From an uncultured Prevotellaceae bacterium (GTDB lineage: Bacteria > Bacteroidota > Bacteroidia > Bacteroidales > Bacteroidaceae), in assembly GCA_902800185.1 (NCBI GenBank), contig CADCDK010000011.1, positions 62,001-126,000 on the forward strand: a DNA stretch of 64,000 nucleotides, read 5' to 3'. Below are positions 45,422 through 53,340 of this stretch, one piece after another; positions within the stretch are counted from its first letter, which is position 1, and each line of letters begins with the position of its first letter. Position numbers and translations under genes: made by a program. The notes under the pieces are model-generated. The model saw only the letters and a list, made by a program, of their open reading frames with translations. It ran no database searches and had not been told where the DNA came from.

Positions 45422-46555
45422 TTATTTAATAGTTACCTGTGTCGCTCCATATCCATATTCTTGGAACGAAGCGTCCTGGTAGGTATATTGCTTATATCGG
45501 TAATTCAGATCGTTGATCAAGGCATGCCGCAACACGCCCTCTCCCTTTCCGTGAATGAAGATGAGCCGTTGTCCTCGCTTGTTCTTGTATTCAGCCAATT
45601 TCCGGCGAAACACTTCAAGCTGGTAAGACAGGATGTCGGAGGCGGACATACCCTCGGTTGTGTCTAATAATTCGTCGGCATGAAGGTCAACAACCACAAC
45701 GTCTTCGTCGCCTTTGCGCTTTTGTGGCTCACGCTTGACGTTCTCTTGCCGACTCGACTCCTTCCCTGCTCCTCCTGCAAGACGTTTCTTCAGTTCCTTG
45801 GGGTCGATGACCAAGGGACGGGCAACGACATCGTTCTCAACAACAGAATAGAGCAATGCCGGCTGTTCAAAGAAGTCGTTCTCCTTAAACGTGTGCAGCT
45901 TGAAGAACTTGATGGGGTCTATACGCAGTTGCACGTCAATGGCTGGCTTCAGCACGAAGGGCTTGTCTTTTTTGTAGGCAAGCAGTTGCACCTCCACCCG
46001 ACCCAGGGCGTTCAGTTCCTCTCGCCCTACATCCGCTAAGAACTCCTTGGTGTTCGGTTCAATCTCACCCTGGTATTGAAGCGTCCAACTGTTACCTTCG
46101 GCCAAGAAGATGGCATATTGCAGGAAGTAGTTGCTGTCGTTGACCAGATAACATTCAAACTGGCATTGCGAGATGTTCTTCGCATCCAGCGGCACGTATG
46201 CCAAATATGCGGAAAGCCGGTTGCCACCCTTGCGTTCCTCGACAGGAGCGCGGAAGGTCACCTTCGAATAATCCGGCTCTTCCTCCACGTCATTTTCCAC
46301 AGGTTCCGCCTTTTCGTTCAGCATCGACTTGACCGAGCGCACCTGAGCATTCTCGTTGGATTGTGAGGCGGCCTTTGCCAAGATCATGCGTCCTGTGTCA
46401 TAGTCTTCTTCACCTACGACAACAACATCCGTCTGTGCCATCGGTATCTCGAAACCGTCCTCGTCCTCCACGACAACGATTCCACCTTTCTGGAAGCCGA
46501 CAACGCGTCCCCCACCCTTTTCACTAAGAAACCTTACCTGATCACCTATTTTCAT
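45422..46555 (-). CDS. DUF2027 protein with C-terminal Smr domain
   Basis: 377 aa. The N-terminal ~60 residues (MKIGDQVRFLSEKGGGRVVGF) resemble a small SH3-like barrel; the middle fits DUF2027, and the C-terminal ~85 residues are an Smr domain with the DLHADELL start and the FIHGKGEGVLRHAL signature. Smr domains cut or bind branched nucleic acid or act on mRNA; the role in this family is unknown. Upstream partner of nadE. Confidence 0.88.
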   Translation of the reverse strand: MKIGDQVRFLSEKGGGRVVGFQKGGIVVVEDEDGFEIPMAQTDVVVVGEEDYDTGRMILAKAASQSNENAQVRSVKSMLNEKAEPVENDVEEEPDYSKVTFRAPVEERKGGNRLSAYLAYVPLDAKNISQCQFECYLVNDSNYFLQYAIFLAEGNSWTLQYQGEIEPNTKEFLADVGREELNALGRVEVQLLAYKKDKPFVLKPAIDVQLRIDPIKFFKLHTFKENDFFEQPALLYSVVENDVVARPLVIDPKELKKRLAGGAGKESSRQENVKREPQKRKGDEDVVVVDLHADELLDTTEGMSASDILSYQLEVFRRKLAEYKNKRGQRLIFIHGKGEGVLRHALINDLNYRYKQYTYQDASFQEYGYGATQVTIK

Positions 46556-46581
46556 TTATCAATATACCCTAAATTGTGTTA

Positions 46582-46589
46582 CAAAGGTA
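46582..46589 (-). promoter_or_regulatory. Bacteroidetes -7 box for the Smr-nadE unit (TACCTTTG)
   Basis: TAnnTTTG on the minus strand 26 nt before ATG 46555. Confidence 0.7.
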
Positions 46590-46631
46590 CGAATAATTTG
46601 CCATTCATCATTCCCAATTAATATTTTTTTT

Positions 46632-46639
46632 TACTTTTG
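46632..46639 (+). promoter_or_regulatory. Bacteroidetes -7 box (TACTTTTG)
   Basis: TAnnTTTG 39 nt before ATG 46679. Confidence 0.65.
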
Positions 46640-46678
46640 CAGATAAATATGTCAATCACACCTATCTATATCTTCATC

Positions 46679-48409
46679 ATGAGAAAAATATTTTGTTTGT
46701 TGTTGATTGCATGCAACATAAATGTAGCTATGGCACAAGAACGTACAGTAACGTTGAGATTCGTTGAAACGAGTGATGTTCACGGATGCTTTTTCCCCTA
46801 TGATTTCATCACCCGCAATCCCAAGCAAGGAACGATGGCGCGGGTCAGTTCCTATGTGAAGACTTTGCGCAGTCAGTATGGTGACAATGTCATCTTGCTC
46901 GACAATGGCGACATCTTGCAGGGTCAGCCTACCTGCTATTATTACAACTTTGTTGATACCGCCGAGACGAATATTGCGGCACAGGTTCTGAACTACCTGC
47001 GTTATGACGCGGCGACAATAGGGAATCACGACATCGAGACGGGCCATGCTGTCTATGACAAATGGAAGACGGAGTTGGAATGCCCCATGCTGGGTGCCAA
47101 TGTGATGGACACAAAGACCGGCAACTGCTATCTACAGCCCTACCTCATCCTGCAGCGGGAGGGAGTGAAGATTGCCGTTATCGGCATGCTGACCCCCGCC
47201 ATTCCCAATTGGTTGACGGAAGACCTGTGGAGCGGATTGCATTTCAACGAGATGGTTTCCTCTGCACGTCAATGCATGGAGTATGTCCAGGAACATGAGA
47301 AGCCCGATGTGGTCATCGGCTTGTTCCATAGCGGAAAGGACGGAGGCATCATCACCGATGAATACGAGGAGGACGCCTCGTTAAAAGTTGCATACGAAGT
47401 TCCCGGCTTCGATGTCATCTTTTTCGGACACGACCATACCCGTCACAACAGCGTCATCAAGAATCGAATAGGCAAAGACGTGCTGTGCCTGGACCCTTCC
47501 AACAACGCCCTGTATGTTGCTGATGCGACAGTAGAACTAACCCTCGAAAAGGGCAAGGTTGTGGGACGTCAAGTGGCGGGGCAGTTGGTTGACATCCGAC
47601 AGGAAGAAATCGACACCAACTACATGAATCACTTTGCAAGTCAGATTGACAAAATCAACACGTTTGTCAACAAAGAGATCGGTACTTTCTCCGAAACCAT
47701 TCACACCCGCGACTGCTTCTTCGGCTCTTCCGCCTTCAACGATTTCATATTGAACCTGCAGCTTCAAATCACGGGGGCTGACATCGCCTTCAACGCCCCG
47801 CTTTCCTTTGATGCCACCATCAACAAAGGGCCTGTCTGCGTGGGCGACATGTTTAATTTATATAAGTACGAGAACCAGCTTTATGTCATGCGGATGACGG
47901 GCGAGGAGATCAGGAAGCATCTGGAGATGAGCTACGATCTGTGGGTCAACACCATGAAGTCACCCGATGACCACCTGTTGCTACTCAGCGAAAAGACCCT
48001 CGGCGACCAGCAGCGTTTGGGGTTCAAGAATTTCTCGTTCAACTTCGATTCTGCTGCCGGTATTGACTACGAAGTGGATGTGACAAAGCCCGATGGCGAG
48101 AAAGTGCGCATCCTGCGCATGTCAAATGGCACCCCCTTTGATGAACGCCAATGGTATCGTGTAGCCGTGAATAGCTATCGGGGCAACGGCGGCGGAGAAT
48201 TGCTGACACGGGGTGCCGGCATCCCCCATGATTCCCTGTCGAGTCGCATCGAATGGAGAAGTGAGCGCGACCAACGCTACTACCTGATGCAAGAGATTGA
48301 AAAGGCAAAGGTTGTCAGACCGCAGGCCAACAACAACTGGCGGTTTGTGCCTGAAGCTTGGACAAAGCCCGCTGCCGAGAGAGACCGTAAATTACTATAT
48401 AAGGAATAA
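46679..48409 (+). CDS. Secreted 5'-nucleotidase/cyclic phosphodiesterase-type metallophosphatase
   Basis: 576 aa from MRKIFCLLLIAC, which begins a signal peptide ending near VAMAQ. An in-frame extension upstream overlaps the promoter. Two-metal site motifs are in order: ETSDVHGCFFPYD, DNGDILQG, GNHDIETGH, GLFHSGKD and FFGHDHTRHN. The C-terminal half is the 5'-nucleotidase domain with NAPLSFDATI and AVNSYRGNGGGELL. It dephosphorylates nucleotides in the periplasm; the exact substrate is open. Followed at 6 nt by nudC. Confidence 0.92.
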   Translation: MRKIFCLLLIACNINVAMAQERTVTLRFVETSDVHGCFFPYDFITRNPKQGTMARVSSYVKTLRSQYGDNVILLDNGDILQGQPTCYYYNFVDTAETNIAAQVLNYLRYDAATIGNHDIETGHAVYDKWKTELECPMLGANVMDTKTGNCYLQPYLILQREGVKIAVIGMLTPAIPNWLTEDLWSGLHFNEMVSSARQCMEYVQEHEKPDVVIGLFHSGKDGGIITDEYEEDASLKVAYEVPGFDVIFFGHDHTRHNSVIKNRIGKDVLCLDPSNNALYVADATVELTLEKGKVVGRQVAGQLVDIRQEEIDTNYMNHFASQIDKINTFVNKEIGTFSETIHTRDCFFGSSAFNDFILNLQLQITGADIAFNAPLSFDATINKGPVCVGDMFNLYKYENQLYVMRMTGEEIRKHLEMSYDLWVNTMKSPDDHLLLLSEKTLGDQQRLGFKNFSFNFDSAAGIDYEVDVTKPDGEKVRILRMSNGTPFDERQWYRVAVNSYRGNGGGELLTRGAGIPHDSLSSRIEWRSERDQRYYLMQEIEKAKVVRPQANNNWRFVPEAWTKPAAERDRKLLYKE

Positions 48410-48415
48410 GGAGAC

Positions 48416-49183
48416 ATGAAGCATTGGTATATATTCTGCAAGACAGAACTACTCATTGAACAAACCCCCGAAGGCAACTACAGGGTACCCGAGGGAGAAG
48501 AACCGCCCATCCATCTCGAGCCCTGGGAATCCGTCAGAAGAATCTATCCCGACGACGAAGATGGAGCATCGGTACACGCCGTCCTGGTGAACACACCTCC
48601 CCGACTGCCCAGCGAGAAGTTCGAGATGTGCGGACTTCGGAAAAGCTATTACAAGCTCTCCCAACAGCAATACCTGAAAGCCGGCAAGTGCCAGGAGATT
48701 CTGTACTGGGACTTCAACACCAAGTTTTGTGGCGTCTGCGGAGCTCCCATGAAGATGCACACAGCCATCTCCAAACGATGCACCCAATGCGGAAAAGAAG
48801 TTTGGCCGCAGCTGGCTACAGCTGTTATCGTTCTTGTCCATCGTGAAGACAAAGTCCTTTTGGTGCATGCCCGTAATTTCAAAAGCGATTTCTACGGACT
48901 CGTGGCAGGCTTCGTGGAAACAGGCGAGACGCTGGAAGAAGCGGTAGAACGGGAGGTGATGGAGGAAACGGGCATCAGCATCACCAACATCCGCTATTTC
49001 GGATCACAGCCCTGGCCCTATCCGTGCGGGCTTATGGTAGGTTTTCATGCCGACTATGTTCAAGGAGATATTCATCTACAGCAAAGCGAGCTCTCACGCG
49101 GAGGATGGTTCGACAGGGAACACCTCCCGCAGATTCCCGAAAAACTGAGCATTGCCCGCATGCTGATAGATGACTGGCTCTAA
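48416..49183 (+). CDS. nudC: NudC-type NAD(H) pyrophosphatase (Nudix)
   Basis: 255 aa. A zinc ribbon with CGVCGAPM and CTQCGKEVWP precedes the Nudix box GFVETGETLEEAVEREVMEE. The NudC-diagnostic SQPWPYP motif follows, supporting action on NAD(H) and NAD-capped RNA. Probably cotranscribed with the 5'-nucleotidase gene, forming a nucleotide-salvage pair. A repeat array begins 4 nt after its stop. Confidence 0.94.
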   Translation: MKHWYIFCKTELLIEQTPEGNYRVPEGEEPPIHLEPWESVRRIYPDDEDGASVHAVLVNTPPRLPSEKFEMCGLRKSYYKLSQQQYLKAGKCQEILYWDFNTKFCGVCGAPMKMHTAISKRCTQCGKEVWPQLATAVIVLVHREDKVLLVHARNFKSDFYGLVAGFVETGETLEEAVEREVMEETGISITNIRYFGSQPWPYPCGLMVGFHADYVQGDIHLQQSELSRGGWFDREHLPQIPEKLSIARMLIDDWL

Positions 49184-49186
49184 CCG

Positions 49187-49331
49187 ACAATTTCACAATT
49201 TCACGATTTCACAATTTCACAATTGGGCGATAGAACGAAATAACGATATAACGAAATCACTTCATCACGAAATAACGCCAGAACGATATAACGAAATAAC
49301 GAAAGAACGAAATAACGAAATCACGAAAGAA
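49187..49331. repeat. Degenerate AACGAAAT / CAATTTCA repeat array after nudC
   Basis: About 145 bp. It begins with CAATTTCA-type units (CAATTTCACAATTTCACG) and turns into ATAACGAAATAACGA-type units with many 8-9 nt copies. The words ACAATTGG, CGAAATAACGATATAACG and AGAACGAAA also occur, in the same relative order, in the array at 7247-7316 on the other strand. Confidence 0.88.
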
Positions 49332-49335
49332 GAGA

Positions 49336-49359
49336 GAGAGGGGGGCGCGCCCCCCTCTC
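49336..49359. terminator. Perfect 24-bp GC palindrome between nudC and the HU-like gene
   Basis: Arms GAGAGGGGGGCG and CGCCCCCCTCTC are fully complementary with no loop. On the minus strand it follows the HU-like stop and is trailed by CTCTCTTCTTTC, so it may act as its terminator. Confidence 0.6.
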
Positions 49360-49364
49360 CGTCC

Positions 49365-49790
49365 TCATTCCTTCTCCACGTCGTTCTTCACGGCCTCGGT
49401 GAACTGGATGCCCTCGAGCATCTTCTTGATGAACTTGTTCTCCACCTTCTTCACCTCCGGCTGGAACAGCACGTGGGCACCCACGATGTTCTTCTGCGGC
49501 GTGAACGTCTTCGGCGTGCTGGCAGGCTTCGTGGCGATACCCGCCTTGAAGCGGCCGATGCCGTTGAGAACCACGATGCGGCCCGTCTGGATGGCGTCCG
49601 ACATCACCTCGCTCAGCTCCGCAAGCACGGCAAGCACGTCCGAGCGCTTCACCGACGCGTTGCGCTGAATGAGCTGTGCCAGCTCGTCCGTTTCCATCTC
49701 TGCCCCGTGGACGGCACGCGCATACCACTTGCCGAACTCCTTCGCCTCCTGGCGCTTCTCCTGGCGCAATACATAATTAAGTGTACCCAT
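49365..49790 (-). CDS. HU-like DNA-binding protein
   Basis: 141 aa. The HU/IHF-type fold can be followed from YVLRQEKRQEAKEFGKWYAR through the dimer helices to the arm region IVVLNGIGRFKAGIATKPA. It belongs to the longer Bacteroidetes HU-like group (about 130-150 aa) rather than to the 90-aa canonical HU. It should bend or coat DNA. It is the most downstream gene of the accessory block and may serve the primase-like and DUF3987 proteins. Confidence 0.85.
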   Translation of the reverse strand: MGTLNYVLRQEKRQEAKEFGKWYARAVHGAEMETDELAQLIQRNASVKRSDVLAVLAELSEVMSDAIQTGRIVVLNGIGRFKAGIATKPASTPKTFTPQKNIVGAHVLFQPEVKKVENKFIKKMLEGIQFTEAVKNDVEKE

Positions 49791-50037
49791 AGACTCTGAA
49801 ATTTTGAAATTTGATGAAACAATCTTTTTACCTTAACTCTCTGCTGTGATGAGGAAACCGAAGCTGTGTAACGACCTCCTCGAAGCAGGCTTTTGAGCTC
49901 CTGAAAGCGCTGCTCTTGGACATCCGAAACACCCGCCTCGCCTGCGCAGAAGTGTTCCCTCAACCACACTACAAAGATACGAAAAATTCCTTGAACCACC
50001 AAATATTATCAGATTTATTTTCAAGAAATTATTCACC
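49791..50037. other. Spacer between the primase-like and HU-like genes
   Basis: 247 bases with no coding frame that I trust. It contains the HU-like leader and an AT-rich end near 50000; no TAnnTTTG box was clear. Confidence 0.5.
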
Positions 50038-51108
50038 TCATACGCTCCCCGTTTTCAGCCCCACGTAGTAGTCGCTGAAGTCCTTGCATCCCGGGGGCAG
50101 CTGGTGGCGCACAAGGTTGGGCAGCATCTCCTTGAGCTGTAGAAAGAGTCGCTCGCCGGGCACGTCGCAGTCGGGGTACATGTGGAATTCGGTTGAGAGT
50201 TCAGAGTTGAGAGTTGAGAGCAGTTCGACGTCCTTCCGCTTGAGCAGCGTGGCCGACGGGATCGCTATCGTCTTGTGGCCTGCCGAGAGCATCGCCCAGC
50301 AGTCCGAACAACCCTCGGTGATGTAGAGCTTCTCGCCCGCCTTCAGACGGTTCAGCACAGGCAGGTTGTAGATGCCGCACTCCGACCCCTGCGGGAAGCG
50401 GAAGCGTGGTACCCCCTTCAACTCCTTCAACCCTTGCACCTCCTTAAACTCCTCAGCCCCCTTAAACCCTTTAACCCCTTGCCCCTCCTTAAACCCTTCA
50501 CTCTCTTCCAGCCTCCTGTTCTGCACCCCTATGAGCCGTCCCTCCTGACTGTAGTAGGGAATCTGTAGCCAGGGGATGCCCTGCCTGTCGCGCCACGAGG
50601 ACAGCCGGCACCAGCGCACCACCCGCTCATCCAGCCGCCGCTCCCCAAAGAGGAACCTCCGTGCCTCGTCGCTGAGCCAAGGGTGCTCGAAGAACCGCTC
50701 ATAGCGGCTGGCGGAGAATGAAGGAGTAATCGGAGGATTCAGAGTGTTCGGAGGATTCTGATTATTCTGATTATTCTGATTATTCCGATTATTCTGATTA
50801 CTCTGATTACTCTGATTGTTCTGATGACTCCGATTGCTCTGAGAACCTCCCAACCACCGGCACGCCTCCTTGAAGTCCACGTGCAGGTAGCGCATCACCA
50901 AATCGATAGGGCCTATTGACTGGTTCATACACACGAAGCACCGGCAAGTGTTCCTGCTCACCCGATACGACAGGCTCGGGTGTCTGTCCTCATGAAACGG
51001 GCACAGGCTCTTGTGCCTCACGACCCGCAGTCCCAGTCGCTCCGCGACCCCCTCTATGGGGAGGTCGCGAAGCCTTTGAAGTTCGAACTTATCAAGCATC
51101 ATGTTCAT
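50038..51108 (-). CDS. CHC2 zinc finger/TOPRIM primase-like protein
   Basis: 356 aa. The N-terminal zinc finger has Cys36, His39, Cys57 and Cys60 (CPFH, CFVC), as in DnaG-type primases and Tn/phage primases. The C-terminal TOPRIM part shows YITEGCSDCWAML and the DxD in MYPDCDVPGE. Between them (about residues 92-130) lies an Asn/Gln/Ser-rich linker encoded by the 9-bp repeat array. A helicase-binding domain is missing, so it is a primase-like protein of mobile-element type. It starts 3 nt after the DUF3987 gene. Confidence 0.85.
   Translation of the reverse strand: MNMMLDKFELQRLRDLPIEGVAERLGLRVVRHKSLCPFHEDRHPSLSYRVSRNTCRCFVCMNQSIGPIDLVMRYLHVDFKEACRWLGGSQSNRSHQNNQSNQSNQNNRNNQNNQNNQNPPNTLNPPITPSFSASRYERFFEHPWLSDEARRFLFGERRLDERVVRWCRLSSWRDRQGIPWLQIPYYSQEGRLIGVQNRRLEESEGFKEGQGVKGFKGAEEFKEVQGLKELKGVPRFRFPQGSECGIYNLPVLNRLKAGEKLYITEGCSDCWAMLSAGHKTIAIPSATLLKRKDVELLSTLNSELSTEFHMYPDCDVPGERLFLQLKEMLPNLVRHQLPPGCKDFSDYYVGLKTGSV
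50732..50841. repeat. 9-bp repeat array inside the primase-like gene
   Basis: About twelve imperfect units of TCTGATTAT type in a 110-bp stretch, in frame, coding alternating Asn, Gln and Ser. It is closely related to arrays at 54669 and 55311. Confidence 0.9.
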
Positions 51109-51111
51109 TCG

Positions 51112-52428
51112 TTAATTTTGAATTTTAACTCCCTTCAGGTACGCTTCCGTCTTGCTGTACAGTCCCGTCTGGTTCGAGTACGTGATGAAGCCACGATTTT
51201 TCCACACGTTGAGTTGATGGCGGGTACCCTCTTTGCTCTTATCAAGACTCTGGCGCAAGGTCTCTAATTGTGCTTCGCTGAAAGAATCTTCAAGACTGTC
51301 GAGCATATTCTTGGGCCCACCCCTCTGCATCTCGTCCATCCGGGTATCGCAACCCTTTATCAAATCCGAAAACACCCTTACCTTCGACCATAAATCATAA
51401 TAGCAGAACCAGATCATGAAATCGCCAATGGAGCGAGTGTATGTCTGATTGTTCAGAATCCACAGCGTGGCGGCCTTTTTCCAAGCCGCAAAAATACTGC
51501 GATGTGAGAGCTCAAAAAGAAAATCATCGTCTGCAAGGTTGGCGAGGTCTGCCATTTCCTCTGCCAACTGGTCTGCAATCTTGTTGAGCGGCTTCACTAC
51601 AAAACGCCCCTTGCAGTTGTCCAGACGCAGAAGGTAATTATCCAGTTTCATAAGGAACTCATCATCGTATTGTCCCTGGCGCGGAATCCTGCCCTTACGC
51701 TCGCCGCGAGCCTTGTAAGCAAAAGGAATGCGTCCGAAGAATCCATTCGTCATATCTCGTTTATAGAACAAACGTGCGGCCTCCGGTGTTGAGCTGAATG
51801 TGATGTTGACGCGGAGCAAGGGGTTGCCCGTCACGCCATCGGCTGTGGCACGTAAAGCTCCCGCACGAGTTCGATCATAAATATTGCGGATAGTTTGGCT
51901 AACTTGTCGATGACCGCCACACATCTTGTCGGCCATCTCTACTTCAGGTAAATTCAGATACTGCGTGCGGCCTCCTTGTTGCTCCAGGGCAAGAGCATTC
52001 TGAAGGAAAGCCGGGGCCGTCAGATCAGAGGGCGGAAACCAGAAACTCACGGCAGGACGCTCTGGTTTTTCTTTGTTGGCCCCACGGGTCTTCACCTGTC
52101 GAATCCAGTCGGTCAACTTCTTGTACTCCATATCATCGTGGTCTCGGAACGGTCGCATGATGGCCTCAATAAGAAGCGTCAACTGTGCCTTACCAATACC
52201 CGAAGGGCCTACCAAATGCCCCATTTGTCCACAAAGTTCATAATATTGGTTGTCCGAATACATCAGCTCCACGGCCGATAAGTGGCTGGCCAATGCAGGA
52301 ATACACATCGGAACAAGCGGTTCACGCATGTTTTGTGAGACCTGAGAGAGGAGTAATTTCACTATTTCTGTACCTTTTCCCGGTTTGGGCATCGCCGGAG
52401 CGGTGTGGTTAAAAATGTTGTAACTCAT
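51112..52428 (-). CDS. DUF3987 ATPase
   Basis: 438 aa. A P-loop (LVGPSGIGKAQLTLL) and a Walker B-like YLNLPEVEMADK lie in the first half; the region QMGHLVGPSGIGK through RVNITFSSTPEAARLFY fits DUF3987, found next to primases in phages and integrative elements of Bacteroidetes. The family probably supplies the helicase/ATPase partner of the primase. It is followed closely by the CHC2/TOPRIM gene, so the two likely act together. Confidence 0.82.
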   Translation of the reverse strand: MSYNIFNHTAPAMPKPGKGTEIVKLLLSQVSQNMREPLVPMCIPALASHLSAVELMYSDNQYYELCGQMGHLVGPSGIGKAQLTLLIEAIMRPFRDHDDMEYKKLTDWIRQVKTRGANKEKPERPAVSFWFPPSDLTAPAFLQNALALEQQGGRTQYLNLPEVEMADKMCGGHRQVSQTIRNIYDRTRAGALRATADGVTGNPLLRVNITFSSTPEAARLFYKRDMTNGFFGRIPFAYKARGERKGRIPRQGQYDDEFLMKLDNYLLRLDNCKGRFVVKPLNKIADQLAEEMADLANLADDDFLFELSHRSIFAAWKKAATLWILNNQTYTRSIGDFMIWFCYYDLWSKVRVFSDLIKGCDTRMDEMQRGGPKNMLDSLEDSFSEAQLETLRQSLDKSKEGTRHQLNVWKNRGFITYSNQTGLYSKTEAYLKGVKIQN

Positions 52429-52530
52429 TGTCTTCTAATAATTTAAGTTCATACTTGATAATGTGAGGGTTTCGAGTTGAATTGTGACTTTATTTGCAAC
52501 TGAGACTGAGATTTGAGACTGTCTGTTGTT

Positions 52531-52941
52531 TCACTCTTTCCCTACGAGGCCCTCCAGCGCCCATAGCAGTTCGTTGGCCACGCCTGTGACAAAGCCATCG
52601 ATGCTGAAGCCCTCTTTGATGTTCAGCGGTCGGAAATTGAGCCTGAGCGTTCCACTGTCCTTACGGGTGATGCTGAAGTATCGTCCGCGGAAGACGTAGG
52701 GGTTGCGTCTGTACTTTCTCTCCACGGCTTCCACGAAGATGAAGCGTTCCTCGAAGTTAAAGTCCTCGCACACCACGTCGCGGCGCAACGTGCCTACATA
52801 GTTCTTACCACTCTTGGCGCGCCTGTCTTGCTGGAGCAGCGTTTTCAAGTTTACGCACAATTCTGTGTTCCTGTGCCAACCTTGCTCCTTATTATTATAT
52901 TTTTCCACAGGAGGGGTTGTAGTGGTTATTTTATTAGACAT
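52531..52941 (-). CDS. Unrecognised 136-aa protein of the primase block
   Basis: 136 aa, soluble, basic in the middle (RRAKSGKNYVGTLRRDVVCEDFNFEER region). Its C-terminal helix (FVTGVANELLWALEGLV) is amphipathic. I recognise no domain. Its upstream region contains several complementary segments that could fold in the mRNA leader (see findings). The next gene downstream is DUF3987, 102 nt away on the same strand. Confidence 0.65.
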   Translation of the reverse strand: MSNKITTTTPPVEKYNNKEQGWHRNTELCVNLKTLLQQDRRAKSGKNYVGTLRRDVVCEDFNFEERFIFVEAVERKYRRNPYVFRGRYFSITRKDSGTLRLNFRPLNIKEGFSIDGFVTGVANELLWALEGLVGKE

Positions 52942-53286
52942 AACCGAAGTCCTTTCCGGGAATGCCTCGGTCTCACACGAGGGTCCCTCCCATCCAACCA
53001 GGAAAGTGAGACTGGCCTACGGTCCTACGCTTGACCCTTTTTCCCGTTGTATGGTGAGTGCAAAATTAGATAATTCTTTTTGAGCCCCCATGAAAAAAAC
53101 TGACTTGCTAAAATGACGGAATCTGACTGATTTTCAGGTGTTTTTGCCCTTTTCGAACATGGAATTTGACCGACAAAAGCATCCATAAGATATATAGTTG
53201 CAGGAACTATTGACTGATATAAAACATGAAATGTCAAAAATGGGCCAACTTTTGACCAAACCAATATCTAAGTCGGTCAAAAGAAA
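52942..53286. other. Spacer upstream of the 136-aa gene
   Basis: About 345 bases with no believable frame. The part at 52950-53040 is GC rich with paired segments (GTCTCAC 52970 with GTGAGAC 53006; CCTCG 52966 with CGAGG 52978). The rest is AT rich and unmarked. Confidence 0.55.
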
Positions 53287-53316
53287 CAGGGCTGGCCCTT
53301 GTAAGAACCAACCCTG
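53287..53316 (-). terminator. Terminator after the 399-aa gene
   Basis: Arms CAGGGCTGG and CCAACCCTG (one mismatch) with a 12-nt loop; on the minus strand TTTCTTTTG follows. It lies 25 nt past the stop of the gene at 53341. Confidence 0.7.
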
Positions 53317-53340
53317 CCACGTATATTGGATTGAAAAAAG

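Noticed and set aside
49187..49331. CRISPR or iteron origin
   Set aside because: Words of 8-9 nt are degenerate and adjacent; no initiator gene of a plasmid type nearby. A similar array follows an unrelated gene at 7247.
50732..50841. CRISPR array
   Set aside because: Units are 9 bp and contiguous with no spacers, and they are in frame within a coding sequence; no cas genes.
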